From positions 1,674,001 through 1,738,000 of the forward strand of contig NZ_CP054021.1 in the NCBI RefSeq assembly GCF_005862305.2: 64,000 nucleotides of DNA, in the 5' to 3' direction. Position numbers and translations under genes: made by a program. This DNA comes from Rhizobium indicum (GTDB lineage Bacteria; Pseudomonadota; Alphaproteobacteria; Rhizobiales; Rhizobiaceae). Below the pieces are notes generated by a model. It saw nothing but the letters and a program-made list of their open reading frames with translations, ran no database searches and was not told the origin of the DNA. The first letter of the stretch is position 1. The number at the start of each line of letters is the position of its first letter. Below, one piece after another: positions 1 to 10,244 of this stretch.

Positions 1-1145
1 GCAAGGTGGTGCGGGCCCGGCTTTCGGATGCCCTGCACTTCTGGAAGCGCGACCAGGGCAATCTGCCGGATCTCGAGACGCTCACGGCTTCGGCGGCAAA
101 GTTCAGCCTCGACATCAAGAAGCCGCTCGATCAGCGCATGGCCAAGCTCGATGCGCTTGACGTGACGTTCCATGCCAAACTCGGCACACAGGGCGCGCGT
201 GTCGCCCGCATCCGCACACTGGCCAAGGAATTGGCTGATATCACCGGCGCCGACGCGGCTCTCATCGATCGCGCCGCCGTGCTCGCCAAGGCCGATCTGC
301 GCACCGAAGCGGTCGGCGAATTCCCGGAACTGCAGGGCTTGATGGGCCGCAAATATGCGGTGTTGCAGGGCGAGAATGCTTCCGTTGCCGCAGCGATCGA
401 GGATCACTACAAGCCGCAGGGTCCATCGGACCGCGTGCCGGAGGACAAAGTGGCGATCACCATCGCCCTTGCCGACAAGCTCGATACGCTGATCGGTTTC
501 TGGGCGATCGACGAAAAGCCGACAGGGTCGAAGGATCCATTTGCGCTGCGGCGGGCAGCACTCGGCGTCGTCAGGATCCTGCTGGAGCGAAGGATCCGCC
601 TGCCGCTGCTGGCAACGACAAGGGATGGCGACCTGCTCTCCTTCTTCCACGACCGTCTCAAGGTCTATCTGCGCGACCAGGGCGCCCGCCACGATCTGAT
701 CGACGCCGTGCTGACTTCAGATGCCGACGACCTGCTGATGGTGGCGCGCCGCGTCGAAGCGCTGACGGCCTTCATCACCTCGGAGGACGGCAAGAACCTG
801 CTCGCCGGCACCAAGCGGGCGACGCAGTTGCTCGCCGCCGAGGAGAAGAAGGGCACCGTGATCGCTGACGGCGTTTCGCAAGCGCTTCTGACGCTCGATG
901 CCGAGAAGGAGCTGTTCGCCGCAATCTCCAGCGCCTCGAAGGATGCGTCGGACGCCGTCGCCGGCGAGGATTTCCGCTCGGCAATGGAAGCGCTTTCCAA
1001 GCTGCGCGGCCCGGTCGACCGCTTCTTCGAAGACGTGCTCGTCAACGACGAGGACGCCGCCATCCGCGCCAACCGCCTCGCCCTGCTGCGGCTGATCCGC
1101 GAGGCGACGGGAACGGTTGCGGATTTCTCGAAGATTTCGGGGTGA
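1..1145 (+). CDS. glyS: Glycyl-tRNA synthetase beta subunit (C-terminal part, 5' end outside window)
   Basis: The reading frame is open from the left window edge to a TGA, giving about 380 residues of C-terminal sequence. The stretch with [21 protein letters not shown] followed by [12 protein letters not shown] and [18 protein letters not shown] is characteristic of the beta subunit of the alpha2-beta2 bacterial glycyl-tRNA synthetase (HD-like and anticodon-binding regions). The beta subunit helps charge tRNA-Gly in the cytoplasm together with the GlyQ alpha subunit. glyQ is also in this window but about 13 kb away on the opposite strand (14178-15134). The ATG at position 6 is internal, not the true start. 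Confidence 0.95.
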   Translation, partial: KVVRARLSDALHFWKRDQGNLPDLETLTASAAKFSLDIKKPLDQRMAKLDALDVTFHAKLGTQGARVARIRTLAKELADITGADAALIDRAAVLAKADLRTEAVGEFPELQGLMGRKYAVLQGENASVAAAIEDHYKPQGPSDRVPEDKVAITIALADKLDTLIGFWAIDEKPTGSKDPFALRRAALGVVRILLERRIRLPLLATTRDGDLLSFFHDRLKVYLRDQGARHDLIDAVLTSDADDLLMVARRVEALTAFITSEDGKNLLAGTKRATQLLAAEEKKGTVIADGVSQALLTLDAEKELFAAISSASKDASDAVAGEDFRSAMEALSKLRGPVDRFFEDVLVNDEDAAIRANRLALLRLIREATGTVADFSKISG

Positions 1146-1193
1146 TGTTCGGCTTCTTGCAGTGTCGATGCAGCGCGGTTTCGAAAAACATCT

Positions 1194-1332
1194 GCCCCTC
1201 ACCCTAACCCTCTCCCCGCTTGCGGGGAGAGGGGACGTGCCCCACTAGAGGTGAGCGAGGAACGGAGAGGTCGCGGCGTGTTCCCCTTCGCCCCGTTTAC
1301 GGGAGAAGGTGCCGGCAGGCGGATGAGGGGCG
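1194..1332. repeat. RIME-like double-palindrome intergenic repeat (family A)
   Basis: About 139 bp between glyS and the next gene. One end carries the palindrome CTCTCCCCGC-tt-GCGGGGAGAG after CCCTCACCCTAACC; the other end has CTTCGCCCCGT-tt-ACGGGAGAAG before a TGCCGGCAGGCGGATGAGGGG edge. The same element occurs inverted at 24261-24400, with compensating base changes in the stems, and as partial copies near 27279-27361 and 27475-27560. This fits the Rhizobium-specific intergenic mosaic element type. Confidence 0.8.
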
Positions 1333-1411
1333 GATACGGTTCGCTACCCATTGAACAACCCGCCCACCCCAACACTGGCATTGCCGCCACTACGGCGCTA
1401 TTCAAGCAGAC

Positions 1412-1900
1412 ATGCAAAACAAGATTCTTGTCAGCGCCTGTCTCATGGGCCATGCCGTCCGCTATGACGGTCGGGCGAAGCCGTTGCTTCATTCGGCGAT
1501 CGAGACATGGCAGGCCGAGGGCCGGTTGGTGACGATCTGTCCGGAGATGTCGGCGGGCATGCCGGTGCCGCGCCCTCCGGCCGAGATTGGAAATGGTGCG
1601 ACCGGCGAGGATGTGCTGGCCGGCACGGCGCGGGTTGTCGAGCTGACGGGCCGGGATGTGACGGAAGAATTCCTGCAAGCAGCAATGAATGCCGTGGCGC
1701 TCGCAAGGCAGGCCGGCTGCCGTTATGCGCTGCTCATCGACGGCAGCCCGTCCTGCGGATCCGGTTTCATATATGACGGCACGTTTTCCGGCCGCAAGCA
1801 GGCCGGCAACGGCGTGACGGCGGCGGCGCTGAAAGCGGCCGGTGTCGAAGTGTTTTCCGATCACGAGATCGAGCGGCTGATCGACCGTATCGCGCAATGA
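1412..1900 (+). CDS. DUF523 (YbbK-like) family protein
   Basis: This 162-residue protein matches the DUF523 family over its whole length. It starts with ILVSACLMGHAVRYDG, continues with a conserved CPEMSAGMPVPRPPAEI block and has the SPSCGSGFIYDG motif near residue 115-125. The spaced cysteines (SAC, CPE, SCGS) suggest a metal- or thiol-dependent site, but the biochemical role of the family is not established. The Shine-Dalgarno sequence before the ATG is weak. It stands alone between a repeat and a convergent chemoreceptor gene. Confidence 0.85.
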   Translation: MQNKILVSACLMGHAVRYDGRAKPLLHSAIETWQAEGRLVTICPEMSAGMPVPRPPAEIGNGATGEDVLAGTARVVELTGRDVTEEFLQAAMNAVALARQAGCRYALLIDGSPSCGSGFIYDGTFSGRKQAGNGVTAAALKAAGVEVFSDHEIERLIDRIAQ

Positions 1901-1978
1901 GCCTCAAAAGGCACGGCCGCCGGAGAACCGACGGCCGCTAAGAATTTGGTGATAAAAACGCTTTTGTCCCCGTGCCGT

Positions 1979-3802
1979 TTAAGCGGCACGGCGACCTTGA
2001 TGCATGGCCGGGGCAGCACCTTCGCCACTGACGCGGAAGCCGCGGATGAGATCGATCAGTTCGTCGGTATCGCTGGCGAGCGTTTCGGCCGATGCCGTGG
2101 TCTCTTCGGCCATGGCAGCATTCTGCTGGGTGGCGGCATCGAGCTGGTTCATCGACGAGGAGATCGAGCGCAGCGTGGTGTCCTGTTCGGAGGCGCTGTG
2201 GGCGATCTTGGCAACGATCTCGTTGGCAGCCTTGATCTGGTCGGAGATGCGCTTCAGCGCCTCGCCGGCCTCGCCGACCAGACGGACGCCGTGATCCACC
2301 TGGCTGGAGGAGCGGGCGATCTGGTCCTTGATCTCCTTGGCCGCAGCGGCGGAACGCTGGGCAAGTTCGCGCACTTCCTGGGCGACGACCGCAAAACCCT
2401 TGCCGGATTCACCGGCACGCGCCGCCTCGACGCCGGCGTTCAGCGCCAGCAGATTGGTCTGGAAGGCGATCTCGTCGATAACGCCGATGATCTTGGTAAT
2501 CTCCGAGGACGACTTCTCGATGCCGCTCATCGCCTCGATCGCCTGGGTGACGATCGCATCGCTATGCGTTGCCTCGGTGCTGACCGCGTGGACGCGCTTG
2601 CTCGCTTCATGGGCGCCATCGGCCGTCTGACGGACGGCGACGGTGAGTTCGTCGAGAGCGGCCGAGGTTTCTTCCAGGCTGGCGGCCTGGCGCTCGGTGC
2701 GCTGTGACAGCTCGTTCGAAGCGCGGCGGATCTCTTCCTTGCTGGTGCCGATGTCGGTGCCCTTGGCGCTGACCTTGGCCATGGCGGCCTCGAGATGCGA
2801 CAGCGCATCGTTGAAGTTGTCGCGAAGGGCGGCATACTTCTGGCCGAGATCGGCGCAGCGGACGGTGAGGTCGCCGCGGGCGATCATCTCCAGCGCCTGG
2901 CCGATCGTCGTCACCACCCGCGCCTGCAGCGTTGCTTCATCCTGCTGCTGGCGCAGATTGTTTTCGCGCTCATTTTCCAGCGCCAGTTGCTGGGCCGCCT
3001 CGCGATCCGACATCGCATGGCGTTCCCTGATCTTTTCCTGCAGTGACTGCGTCGCCTTCGCCATCATGCCGACTTCGTTGTTCATGCCGGTGTGCGGAAT
3101 GGTGATCGAAACATCCTCTTCGGCGACAGCCTTGAGGGCGGAATGGACGTTGTTGAGAGGTCCCGATATGCCGCGGATGACGATATAGGCGGCTGTCATG
3201 GCAAGGAAGAACAGGACGATGCTGCCGGAGAGCGCGGTCAGGATCGTGCTGTTTATCTGAGCATCGAGATCGTCCATGTAGACGCCGGTGACGACGACGA
3301 TCTTCCAGGGTTCGAAGGCCTGGCCATAGGCCGTCTTGCGATAATCGCCAACGGGTTGGCCCGGTTTGACCGTGGAATAATATTCGACGAGACCGCCGCC
3401 CTGCTGCCCGAGCTTGACCAGCTCATCGCGATAGAGCTTGCCTTTGCTGTCCGGCTGGCCCTTGTTGATCTGCCCGACTTTCGAGGCATCGTAGTGGAAT
3501 ACCATCTGGACGTCGTAGCTATAGCCGAAGAAATAGCCGTCCGGATCGTATTTCATCCCGTTGACGGTGGTGTAGGCCTGCTTCTGGGCATCCTCCAGCG
3601 TCATTTCGCCGGCGGTGACCTTGGCCTGGTATAGCTTGAGAACGGAGACCGCCGACTGAACCTCGGCGCGCAGCATGTCATAACGTTCCTTGTAGATCGC
3701 ATCGACCGAGGAGCGGATCTGCAGGGAGGTGGCGATCGCAAAGGCAATCATCAGGCCGACGACCAGCAATATGAGCTGCTTCGATATCTTCAAATTTTTC
3801 AT
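1979..3802 (-). CDS. Methyl-accepting chemotaxis protein, sCache_2 sensor
   Basis: A 607-residue transmembrane chemoreceptor. The N-terminus has a membrane anchor (about residues 5-30), then a periplasmic single-Cache domain (PDGYFFGYSYD, FEPWKIVVVTGVY), a second membrane helix near residue 190-210, a HAMP region, and a long coiled-coil signalling domain with the hairpin-tip sequence IDEIAFQTNLLALNAGVEAA. It should bind a small ligand in the periplasm and control CheA. I start at ATG 3802 (MKNLKISKQL), which aligns with its neighbour (MKKLKIAHQL) and follows GAGGCGTC; the in-frame TTG at 3814 is less likely. From about residue 230 onward it is almost identical to the next gene. No C-terminal CheR-tethering pentapeptide is seen. 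Confidence 0.95.
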   Translation of the reverse strand: MKNLKISKQLILLVVGLMIAFAIATSLQIRSSVDAIYKERYDMLRAEVQSAVSVLKLYQAKVTAGEMTLEDAQKQAYTTVNGMKYDPDGYFFGYSYDVQMVFHYDASKVGQINKGQPDSKGKLYRDELVKLGQQGGGLVEYYSTVKPGQPVGDYRKTAYGQAFEPWKIVVVTGVYMDDLDAQINSTILTALSGSIVLFFLAMTAAYIVIRGISGPLNNVHSALKAVAEEDVSITIPHTGMNNEVGMMAKATQSLQEKIRERHAMSDREAAQQLALENERENNLRQQQDEATLQARVVTTIGQALEMIARGDLTVRCADLGQKYAALRDNFNDALSHLEAAMAKVSAKGTDIGTSKEEIRRASNELSQRTERQAASLEETSAALDELTVAVRQTADGAHEASKRVHAVSTEATHSDAIVTQAIEAMSGIEKSSSEITKIIGVIDEIAFQTNLLALNAGVEAARAGESGKGFAVVAQEVRELAQRSAAAAKEIKDQIARSSSQVDHGVRLVGEAGEALKRISDQIKAANEIVAKIAHSASEQDTTLRSISSSMNQLDAATQQNAAMAEETTASAETLASDTDELIDLIRGFRVSGEGAAPAMHQGRRAA

Positions 3803-4006
3803 GACGCCTCGCAACGGGAATGGGTGAATACATTCCGGTGCGGTTTTCTACCGCCTGTGCGAGCGCGCCAAACAAGACGACGCGTCTACCGCTGCTAAAA
3901 CAAACATGCTGCGACCGGGTAAGGAACAATTGATGCCCACCCTATAAAAAAGCTTTAACTTTATTGTTCGCGATCCGAATTTCCCTCAAAATCCAGGGGT
4001 GCTTAC

Positions 4007-4038
4007 AAAGAAAAACCGCCGGATTTTCATCCGGCGGT
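4007..4038 (-). terminator. Rho-independent terminator of the downstream chemoreceptor gene
   Basis: A perfect 10-bp stem (ACCGCCGGAT / ATCCGGCGGT) with a 4-nt loop lies just after the stop of the 4063-5883 gene when read on the minus strand. It is followed by TTTTTCTTT on that strand. Confidence 0.85.
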
Positions 4039-4062
4039 CCATATCATTTGTTGTTGAGACTC

Positions 4063-5883
4063 TCAGCCTGCCCGGCGCATCGGTTCAGCCTGGCGGTGCT
4101 GCGGTGCGCCGACTCGGAAGCCGCGGATGAGGTCGATCAGCTCGTCGGTATCGGTGGCCAGCGTCTCGGCGGATGCCGTGGTCTCTTCGGCCATGGCGGC
4201 GTTCTGCTGGGTGGCGGCGTCGAGCTGGTTCATCGACGAGGAGATCGAGCGCAGCGTCGTATCCTGTTCGGAAGCGCTGTGGGCGATCTTGGCGACGATC
4301 TCGTTGGCAGCCTTGATCTGGTCGGAGATGCGCTTCAGCGCCTCGCCTGCCTCGCCGACCAGACGGACGCCGTGATCCACCTGGCTGGAGGAGCGGGCGA
4401 TCTGGTCCTTGATCTCCTTGGCCGCAGCGGCGGAACGCTGGGCAAGTTCGCGCACTTCCTGGGCGACGACCGCAAAACCCTTGCCGCTTTCACCGGCACG
4501 AGCTGCCTCGACACCGGCATTCAGCGCCAGAAGGTTGGTCTGAAAGGCGATCTCGTCGATGACGCCGATGATCTTGGTGATCTCCGAGGATGACTTCTCG
4601 ATGCCGCTCATCGCCTCGATCGCCTGGGTGACGATCGCATCGCTATGGGTGGCTTCAGTGCTGACCGAGTGGACGCGCTTGCTGGCTTCATGGGCGCCAT
4701 CGGCGGTCTGGCGGACAGCGACAGTGAGCTCATCGAGGGCGGCCGAAGTTTCTTCGAGGCTGGCGGCCTGGCGCTCGGTGCGCTGCGACAGTTCGTTGGA
4801 AGCGCGGCGGATCTCTTCCTTGCTGGTGCCGATATCGGTGCCCTTGGCGCTGACCTTGGCCATGGCGGCTTCGAGATGCGACAGCGCATCGTTGAAGTTG
4901 TCGCGAAGGGCGGCATACTTCTGGCCGAGATCGGCGCAGCGAACGGTAAGATCGCCGCGGGCGATCATCTCCAGCGCCTGGCCGATGGTCGTCACCACGC
5001 GAGCCTGCAGCGTTGCTTCGTCCTGCTGCTGGCGCAGATTGTTTTCGCGCTCGCTTTCCAGCGCCAGTTGCTGGGCCGCCTCGCGATCCGACATCGCATG
5101 GCGCTCCCTGATCTTTTCCTGCAGCGACTGCGTCGCCTTGGCCATCATGCCGACTTCATTGTTCATGCCGGTATGCGGGATGGCGATCGAAACGTCCTCT
5201 TCGGCCACCGACTGCAGTGCATTGTGGATGTCCTTCAGCGGATGGGAGATGCCGCGGATGAAGAAGACGGCGGCGGCAATGCCGCAGACGAAGACGATCA
5301 GCGAGGCGGTCAGCGCCTTCCAGATCGTCGCATTGACCTTCTGCTGCAGATCGTCGAGATAAACGCCGGTGCCGACGACGATCTTCCAGGGCTCGAAGGC
5401 CTTGGAATAACCGCCCTTGAGGAAGACCTGGTCTTCCGGCTGACCCGGCTTGGTCCAATAGTAGAAAGTGCGGCCGCCGCCGGCCTTGCCGTTGTCGACC
5501 AGCGCCTGGCTGAATTTCGCGCCGGTCTTGTCGACCTGGCCGCTCATGTCCTTGCCGAGATTGACCGGGCTCGGATGGAAGAGCTGGATGACGTTGTAGT
5601 CGAAGCCGAAGAGATAACCGGATGGCTGAAAGGAGACGCGCTTCAGGATTTCGAAGGCCTCGGCCTGGGCGGCCTCATGGGTCATCTGACCGGCCTTCTC
5701 GCGCTCATGGAAGGTGTTGAGGACGGAGATGCCCGATTCGACCTGCGTGCGCAGCATGTCGAAACGCTCGTCGTAGATCGCCTGTTCGGAGGTGCGGATT
5801 TCGAAATAAGTAGCCACTGCAAAAGCAGCCATTAGGACGCCGATCAGCGCAAACAATTGATGCGCAATCTTGAGCTTTTTCAT
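4063..5883 (-). CDS. Methyl-accepting chemotaxis protein, sCache_2 sensor (paralogue)
   Basis: A 606-residue chemoreceptor with the same plan as its neighbour: anchor helix, periplasmic sCache_2 domain (SFQPSGYLFGFDYN, FEPWKIVVGTGVY), second helix near residue 185-210, HAMP and signalling hairpin. The sensor domain is clearly diverged from the neighbour, with different ligand-facing segments, but the HAMP-to-C-terminus part differs at only a handful of positions in about 370. That suggests recent duplication or gene conversion of the signalling half while the sensors stayed different. Each gene has its own Shine-Dalgarno (GAGGC) and the pair is separated by a terminator, so they are probably transcribed separately. 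Confidence 0.95.
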   Translation of the reverse strand: MKKLKIAHQLFALIGVLMAAFAVATYFEIRTSEQAIYDERFDMLRTQVESGISVLNTFHEREKAGQMTHEAAQAEAFEILKRVSFQPSGYLFGFDYNVIQLFHPSPVNLGKDMSGQVDKTGAKFSQALVDNGKAGGGRTFYYWTKPGQPEDQVFLKGGYSKAFEPWKIVVGTGVYLDDLQQKVNATIWKALTASLIVFVCGIAAAVFFIRGISHPLKDIHNALQSVAEEDVSIAIPHTGMNNEVGMMAKATQSLQEKIRERHAMSDREAAQQLALESERENNLRQQQDEATLQARVVTTIGQALEMIARGDLTVRCADLGQKYAALRDNFNDALSHLEAAMAKVSAKGTDIGTSKEEIRRASNELSQRTERQAASLEETSAALDELTVAVRQTADGAHEASKRVHSVSTEATHSDAIVTQAIEAMSGIEKSSSEITKIIGVIDEIAFQTNLLALNAGVEAARAGESGKGFAVVAQEVRELAQRSAAAAKEIKDQIARSSSQVDHGVRLVGEAGEALKRISDQIKAANEIVAKIAHSASEQDTTLRSISSSMNQLDAATQQNAAMAEETTASAETLATDTDELIDLIRGFRVGAPQHRQAEPMRRAG

Positions 5884-6160
5884 GATGTGCCTCGCAAAGC
5901 AGGTGAATTCAAAACAATTCCGGATCGGTCAACTCCCGACCCGCGGACGTCTCAAATCGCCCGCGCAGCTAGCGCAATCATGCGTCCTCCGGCCTCTCGA
6001 TTGGTAAAATTAGAGTGAATGACTAAATTATCTTTTAACGATCCATGGCTTCTATTTGCACGACTTGGGAAGATCGAAATATAAATTCTCGAATAAATGC
6101 GTAAGTTGCATTCTTCTATTTAATTTCAATAATTCAGTTTTTGATTGTGCATTGAAACAA

Positions 6161-6194
6161 GAATGCACCCTCGCTGCTCATCGAGGGTGCATTC
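6161..6194 (-). terminator. Perfect 13-bp hairpin, possible terminator of the 6377-6829 gene
   Basis: GAATGCACCCTCG and CGAGGGTGCATTC form a perfect 13-bp stem around an 8-nt loop. Read on the minus strand it is followed by TTGTTTCAAT, a weak T tract, and it lies about 180 bp after the gene that ends at 6377. The remaining sequence from 5884 to 6160 is AT-rich and I see no gene in it. Confidence 0.5.
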
Positions 6195-6266
6195 AGTCCA
6201 CCGGTGGTGGAACCCCAATCGATCGAAACCTTGATCAGGCAGGGGCAGGGAACTTATTTGCTTTGC

Positions 6267-6374
6267 GCAATTCCCGGCAAAACCGCTGCGCGCTTTGCCT
6301 GGAAGTTGCTTGATCTCTTTGTCTTTACGCAATTCCGCACGCAAAACCGCTAACGCACTTTTGCTGGAAGTTGC
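6267..6374. repeat. Two hairpin repeats of the constant-loop family (GCAATTCC class)
   Basis: Two copies, 6267-6309 and 6329-6374. Each has an outer stem of the GCAATTCC / GGAAGTTGC type, an inner stem of GCAAAA / TTTGC type and a CCGCTGCGCGC- or CCGCTAACGCAC-like loop. They are degenerate members of the class seen cleanly at 26328-26371. The second copy ends 2 nt before the TAG stop of the neighbouring minus-strand gene. Confidence 0.75.
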
Positions 6375-6376
6375 TC

Positions 6377-6829
6377 CTAGAAACGCAGCTTGAAATCGGA
6401 AGCGTTAAGGGCTGCCGGTTGTTCCGCCATGCCGGCCGCAACGGGCTTGGCGTCGCCGCCGATGACGGCTGCGGTCGTCGCATTCATGTCGATGCCGTCT
6501 GCTGAAGGCGCCTCGGCAAGCATCGCTTCCGGGGTTGCCTTGCTGACGAAGACGACGGGCGAGCCGCCCATCCAGCCTTCGGTGCGATAGATCTTCTTTT
6601 CGCCGCCGACATCGCGGATTTCACTCGCCTGGAGGACGCCGGGCTTCAGCTCCGGCACCGTATAGTCCTTCTTGGTGAGCTCCGCCTGGAGCGGTGGGCA
6701 ATGGGCGCAGGTTTCGGTGACGATGCTGCCTTCAGCGGACGGCGCAGTCTTGCCGACCACCTCTATCGAGGACGCCATTGCTGAGCCTGCCATCAGCAGG
6801 ATTGCCGCACCTAGAAAAATCTGACGCAT
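6377..6829 (-). CDS. Hypothetical exported protein with a CxxC-type motif
   Basis: A 150-residue protein with a clear Sec signal peptide (MRQIFLGAAILLMAGSAMA, cleavage after ASA-like residues near 19-20), so the mature part should be periplasmic. It carries CAHCPP at about residue 40-45, a conserved-looking GWMGGSPVVFVSK segment and an Ala/Pro-rich C-terminal third. The CxxC suggests metal binding or thiol redox, but there is no recognisable thioredoxin fold. The start is ATG 6829, preceded by GGAGC at 8 nt; the upstream TTG is not needed. I do not recognise a function; it resembles small secreted proteins conserved in Rhizobiaceae. Confidence 0.75.
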   Translation of the reverse strand: MRQIFLGAAILLMAGSAMASSIEVVGKTAPSAEGSIVTETCAHCPPLQAELTKKDYTVPELKPGVLQASEIRDVGGEKKIYRTEGWMGGSPVVFVSKATPEAMLAEAPSADGIDMNATTAAVIGGDAKPVAAGMAEQPAALNASDFKLRF

Positions 6830-6928
6830 CAAAGTTGCTCCGTCTCATCTTCGGAGCAAATTAGCGCAGCTTTGTTTCCATCCCGTCAGGGGAAAGGGTA
6901 AAAATTTAAAGAACGCGGCGGTTTATAC

Positions 6929-8206
6929 TCACGCCGAGCCGGTTTCGCGCTCGATCGCCCGCCAGCCGATGTCGCGCCGGCAGAAGCCGTTTTCCCATCT
7001 CACCCTGTCAAGCAGCGTGTAGGCGCGGTCCTTGGCCTCGGCGACCGTGCCGCCGGACGCGGTAACATTCAGCACGCGGCCGCCGGTCGAAACCAATGTG
7101 CCATCCCTCAGACCCGTGCCGGCATGAAACACCTTCTCGCCCTCGCCTGCATCCGGGAGGGAAAGGATCGGCGTGTTCTTCTCGTAGGCGCCGGGATACC
7201 CCTTCGAGGCCATGACCACCGTCAGTGCCGGATCGTCGTTCCATTCGGCCTTGACCTGATCGAGCGTGCCGTTGGCGGTGGCGAGCAGCAGTGGCAGGAG
7301 ATCGCTCTTCAACCGCATCATCATCACCTGGCATTCGGGGTCGCCGAAGCGGACATTGTATTCGATGAGCTCCGGCCCCTTCCTGGTGATCATCAGCCCG
7401 GCGAAAAAGACGCCGGAGAAGGGATGACCGCTCTCTGCCATGCCGCGCATCGTCGGCTCGATGATCTCCTTCATCGTCCGCTCGACCATCTCGGCGGTCA
7501 TCACAGGCGCCGGCGAATAGGCGCCCATGCCACCGGTATTGACGCCGGTATCGCCCTCTCCCACTCGCTTATGATCCTGGGCGGTTGCGAGCGGCAGCGC
7601 ATGTTTGCCATCGCAGAGGCAGAAGAAGCTCGCCTCCTCGCCATCGAGATAGGCCTCGACGACGACTTCGGCGCCGGCAGCGCCAAAGGCGCCCTCGAAG
7701 CAGTCGTCGACCGCGGCCAAAGCTTCATCGAGCGTCATTGCAACCGTCACGCCCTTGCCGGCGGCAAGACCATCGGCCTTGACGACGATCGGCACGCCCT
7801 CGGCGCGGATATAGGCTTTCGCCTTCGGTCCATTGTTGAAGCGCTGGTAGGTGCCTGTCGGAATATCGTAGCGGGCGCAGATATCCTTGGTGAAGCCTTT
7901 GGAACCCTCGAGCTGGGCTGCGGCAGCGGAAGGACCGAAGACCGAAAGGCCATCGGCGCGCAGCCGGTCGGCAAGGCCGGCAACCAGCGGCGCCTCCGGG
8001 CCGACGACGACGAAATCGATCGCCTTGTCCTTGCAGAAGGCCGCGACCGCTTCGTGATCCTCGATGTCAACCGGCACGAGGACGGCGTGTTCGGCAATGC
8101 CGGGATTGCCGGGTGCGGCGTAGAATTCCGTCATCAACGGCGATTGCGCCAGCTTCCAGGCGAGCGCATGCTCGCGTCCGCCCGATCCGATCAACAGAAC
8201 CTTCAT
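6929..8206 (-). CDS. purD: Phosphoribosylamine--glycine ligase
   Basis: A 425-residue ATP-grasp enzyme that joins 5-phosphoribosylamine and glycine to make GAR in purine biosynthesis. It opens with [20 protein letters not shown] and has the ATP-grasp signatures [12 protein letters not shown] (about residue 142-153), [10 protein letters not shown] and RFGDPECQ. Length is usual for the family. The start follows AAAGGG at good spacing. It is a single gene with its own promoter region. Confidence 0.98.
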   Translation of the reverse strand: MKVLLIGSGGREHALAWKLAQSPLMTEFYAAPGNPGIAEHAVLVPVDIEDHEAVAAFCKDKAIDFVVVGPEAPLVAGLADRLRADGLSVFGPSAAAAQLEGSKGFTKDICARYDIPTGTYQRFNNGPKAKAYIRAEGVPIVVKADGLAAGKGVTVAMTLDEALAAVDDCFEGAFGAAGAEVVVEAYLDGEEASFFCLCDGKHALPLATAQDHKRVGEGDTGVNTGGMGAYSPAPVMTAEMVERTMKEIIEPTMRGMAESGHPFSGVFFAGLMITRKGPELIEYNVRFGDPECQVMMMRLKSDLLPLLLATANGTLDQVKAEWNDDPALTVVMASKGYPGAYEKNTPILSLPDAGEGEKVFHAGTGLRDGTLVSTGGRVLNVTASGGTVAEAKDRAYTLLDRVRWENGFCRRDIGWRAIERETGSA

Positions 8207-8271
8207 GCGCGACCCTTTCCTTTTCTGTCTGGCGGTTAAGGGCCAGGGGCCGAAAGGTCAAGCGGGAAAGC

Positions 8272-10206
8272 TTACCAGCCCCCGCCTCCCCCGCCTCCGC
8301 CGCCTCCTCCGGACGAGCCGCCGCCGGAAAAACCGGAGGATGAGCTCGACGGCGGCGGCGAAGGAATCGTCGACGCGATGGTCGAGGCCATGGACGAGGA
8401 AAAGCCGCCTATACGATCGGAGAAGCTGCCACTGTTGAAGTTGCCGGAATACCAGGCGGGCGCATAGGCGGCCGCCGCGCCGGCTGCAGCTGCCGCAAGC
8501 CAGGTTTCGAATGTGCGCGACCAGGGTTTTTCGACACCGAGCGCCACCGCATAGGGCAGCAGCGTCTCGAAATGCCGCGGCGACATTTCCGGGGCGCCGG
8601 CCGTGTTCATCCGGTCTTTCTCGGCAAGCGTCAGATATTGGCGCAGACCGTCTATGCCATCCATCATCTTGGCGCCGAGCGGGGTCGGCGCACCCATGAT
8701 GAAGAAATAGAGAATGTTCAAAAGCACGATGCCGCCAACGGCAAAGAGCATCGGCGTTTCGTGCAGTTGCACCAGCGAGGAGGCAAGCGCCAGCCCCATG
8801 GTCGCCAGGATGCTGATGCCGACGAAGACGCCGATCGCGGCGGAGATGATGGCGATGATCTTGCCGAACAGCGAATTGCCGCGATGCAGCGACCTGACGA
8901 GGCCGGCGACGAACACCGAAACGAAGACCGAGATGACAATCGGGATCAGCATCACCGCGATGGTGTCGGGCTCCAGCGAACCAAAAACGAACAGGGTCAC
9001 CAGGGCCGCGGCGCTGAGCGCGATGCCGCCTGCGGTATAGGCCAGGTTGGAATTGTAATATTTGCCGCGATGCTCCTTCTCGATCGCCGCGCGGAAGGAC
9101 TGACCGACGGATTTCACCCGCTCGCCATTGGCCTTGTCGATCGTCAGCGTCGAACCGGCGCCGCCGGCAACCTTCAGCAGTTCGATTTCGCCGGCCTGGA
9201 ATTTCTCCTTGCTGAGCGGCTTGCCGGTGCCCTGGATGACGATCGAATTCTTCAGGTCTTCGAGCTTGACGTAACCGCGGACGGCAAGATTGAGGGCGGT
9301 GGCGGACAGCGCCGTCCAGCCCTCACCGGAGAAGCCCTTATTGTCGATGTAATTGACCAGCGCCGGCGAGATACCATCCGGCGCGTCCCAGCGCGGCACG
9401 ACGACACCCCGGGCAGGATCGCGGCCGACCTTCAGCCAGGAGCGCGTGTAGTAGGCGAAAACGAGGATCAGGCCGCCGAAGCCGATGAAATAATTGCGGT
9501 TGTCCTTCAGCCACCAGGTGCTTTCCATATCCGCGCTTGGCGGATCGATCGACCCCTTCGGCATGCGGATCGCAAAGGTCAGGCCTTCGTGGGCATCGAG
9601 CGGCGCGGTGGTGGAAAAAACTAGGCCGGCGCCGGTTTCGCTGACGCGGGCATTCTTTCCCGTCGCGCCCTCAGGGCCGGTGAAGAAGGTCGTCTCCGTC
9701 GCGCCGACGTCAGGCGGCAGCTTCACCGTTGCCGTGGCTGAGCGGATCGGGAAGATCCAGCCATTGCCGGTGACGTTCCAATAGAGTTCGTCGTGATCGT
9801 CGAAATAGCGGATCTGGCGGTTGGTCCTGTAGGTGAAGACATATCGATGACGGCCCGGCGTCACCGTCACATCGGCAGAACCGGCATAGATGCGGATGCC
9901 GCGTGATATCGATTCGGTGTGCCAGGGCTCTTCCTCGCCATCGCGCTGGACCGAGACCATATCGAAATCGACGCTGCGGCGACGGCCGTCGGCATCGGTG
10001 AAATAGAGCGGGAAGTCACGGAAGATGCCGTGGTTGATCTGATTGCCCTCGGCATTGACGGTGATCGTCTCGGTCACCGACATCGCGCCGCTCTTTTCCA
10101 GCGCGATATCGGAGGCGAAACTGTCGATCACCTCGGCGGCAAACGCCACTGGGGCGGTCAGCATCAAGAGCAGTGCAAAGCAAAATCCGAAAAACCGACG
10201 CCCCAT
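8272..10206 (-). CDS. DUF2207 domain membrane protein
   Basis: A 644-residue membrane protein. It has a signal peptide ([19 protein letters not shown]), an extracytoplasmic beta-rich DUF2207 domain (about residues 25-230, with [22 protein letters not shown] and [16 protein letters not shown]), a membrane helix near 245, a cytoplasmic part and further helices around 390-500. The tail is a glycine/serine-rich run ending GGGGW, a feature common in DUF2207 proteins. The family is linked to LemA proteins and envelope stress, but its role is unknown. I start at ATG 10206 because the longer frame would overlap aroA; the signal peptide begins exactly there. It lies 38 bp after aroA and is probably cotranscribed. 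Confidence 0.88.
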   Translation of the reverse strand: MGRRFFGFCFALLLMLTAPVAFAAEVIDSFASDIALEKSGAMSVTETITVNAEGNQINHGIFRDFPLYFTDADGRRRSVDFDMVSVQRDGEEEPWHTESISRGIRIYAGSADVTVTPGRHRYVFTYRTNRQIRYFDDHDELYWNVTGNGWIFPIRSATATVKLPPDVGATETTFFTGPEGATGKNARVSETGAGLVFSTTAPLDAHEGLTFAIRMPKGSIDPPSADMESTWWLKDNRNYFIGFGGLILVFAYYTRSWLKVGRDPARGVVVPRWDAPDGISPALVNYIDNKGFSGEGWTALSATALNLAVRGYVKLEDLKNSIVIQGTGKPLSKEKFQAGEIELLKVAGGAGSTLTIDKANGERVKSVGQSFRAAIEKEHRGKYYNSNLAYTAGGIALSAAALVTLFVFGSLEPDTIAVMLIPIVISVFVSVFVAGLVRSLHRGNSLFGKIIAIISAAIGVFVGISILATMGLALASSLVQLHETPMLFAVGGIVLLNILYFFIMGAPTPLGAKMMDGIDGLRQYLTLAEKDRMNTAGAPEMSPRHFETLLPYAVALGVEKPWSRTFETWLAAAAAGAAAAYAPAWYSGNFNSGSFSDRIGGFSSSMASTIASTIPSPPPSSSSSGFSGGGSSGGGGGGGGGGGW

Positions 10207-10244
10207 CCCTGTCTCCCCGCCGGCAGCCTCGGCTGCGTGTTTCG

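Noticed and set aside
1905..1992. Possible terminators between the DUF523 and chemoreceptor genes
   Set aside because: GC-rich stems exist (CGGCCGCCGG/CCGACGGCCG and CGTGCCG/CGGCACG) but without a T tract, and one overlaps the receptor stop codon.
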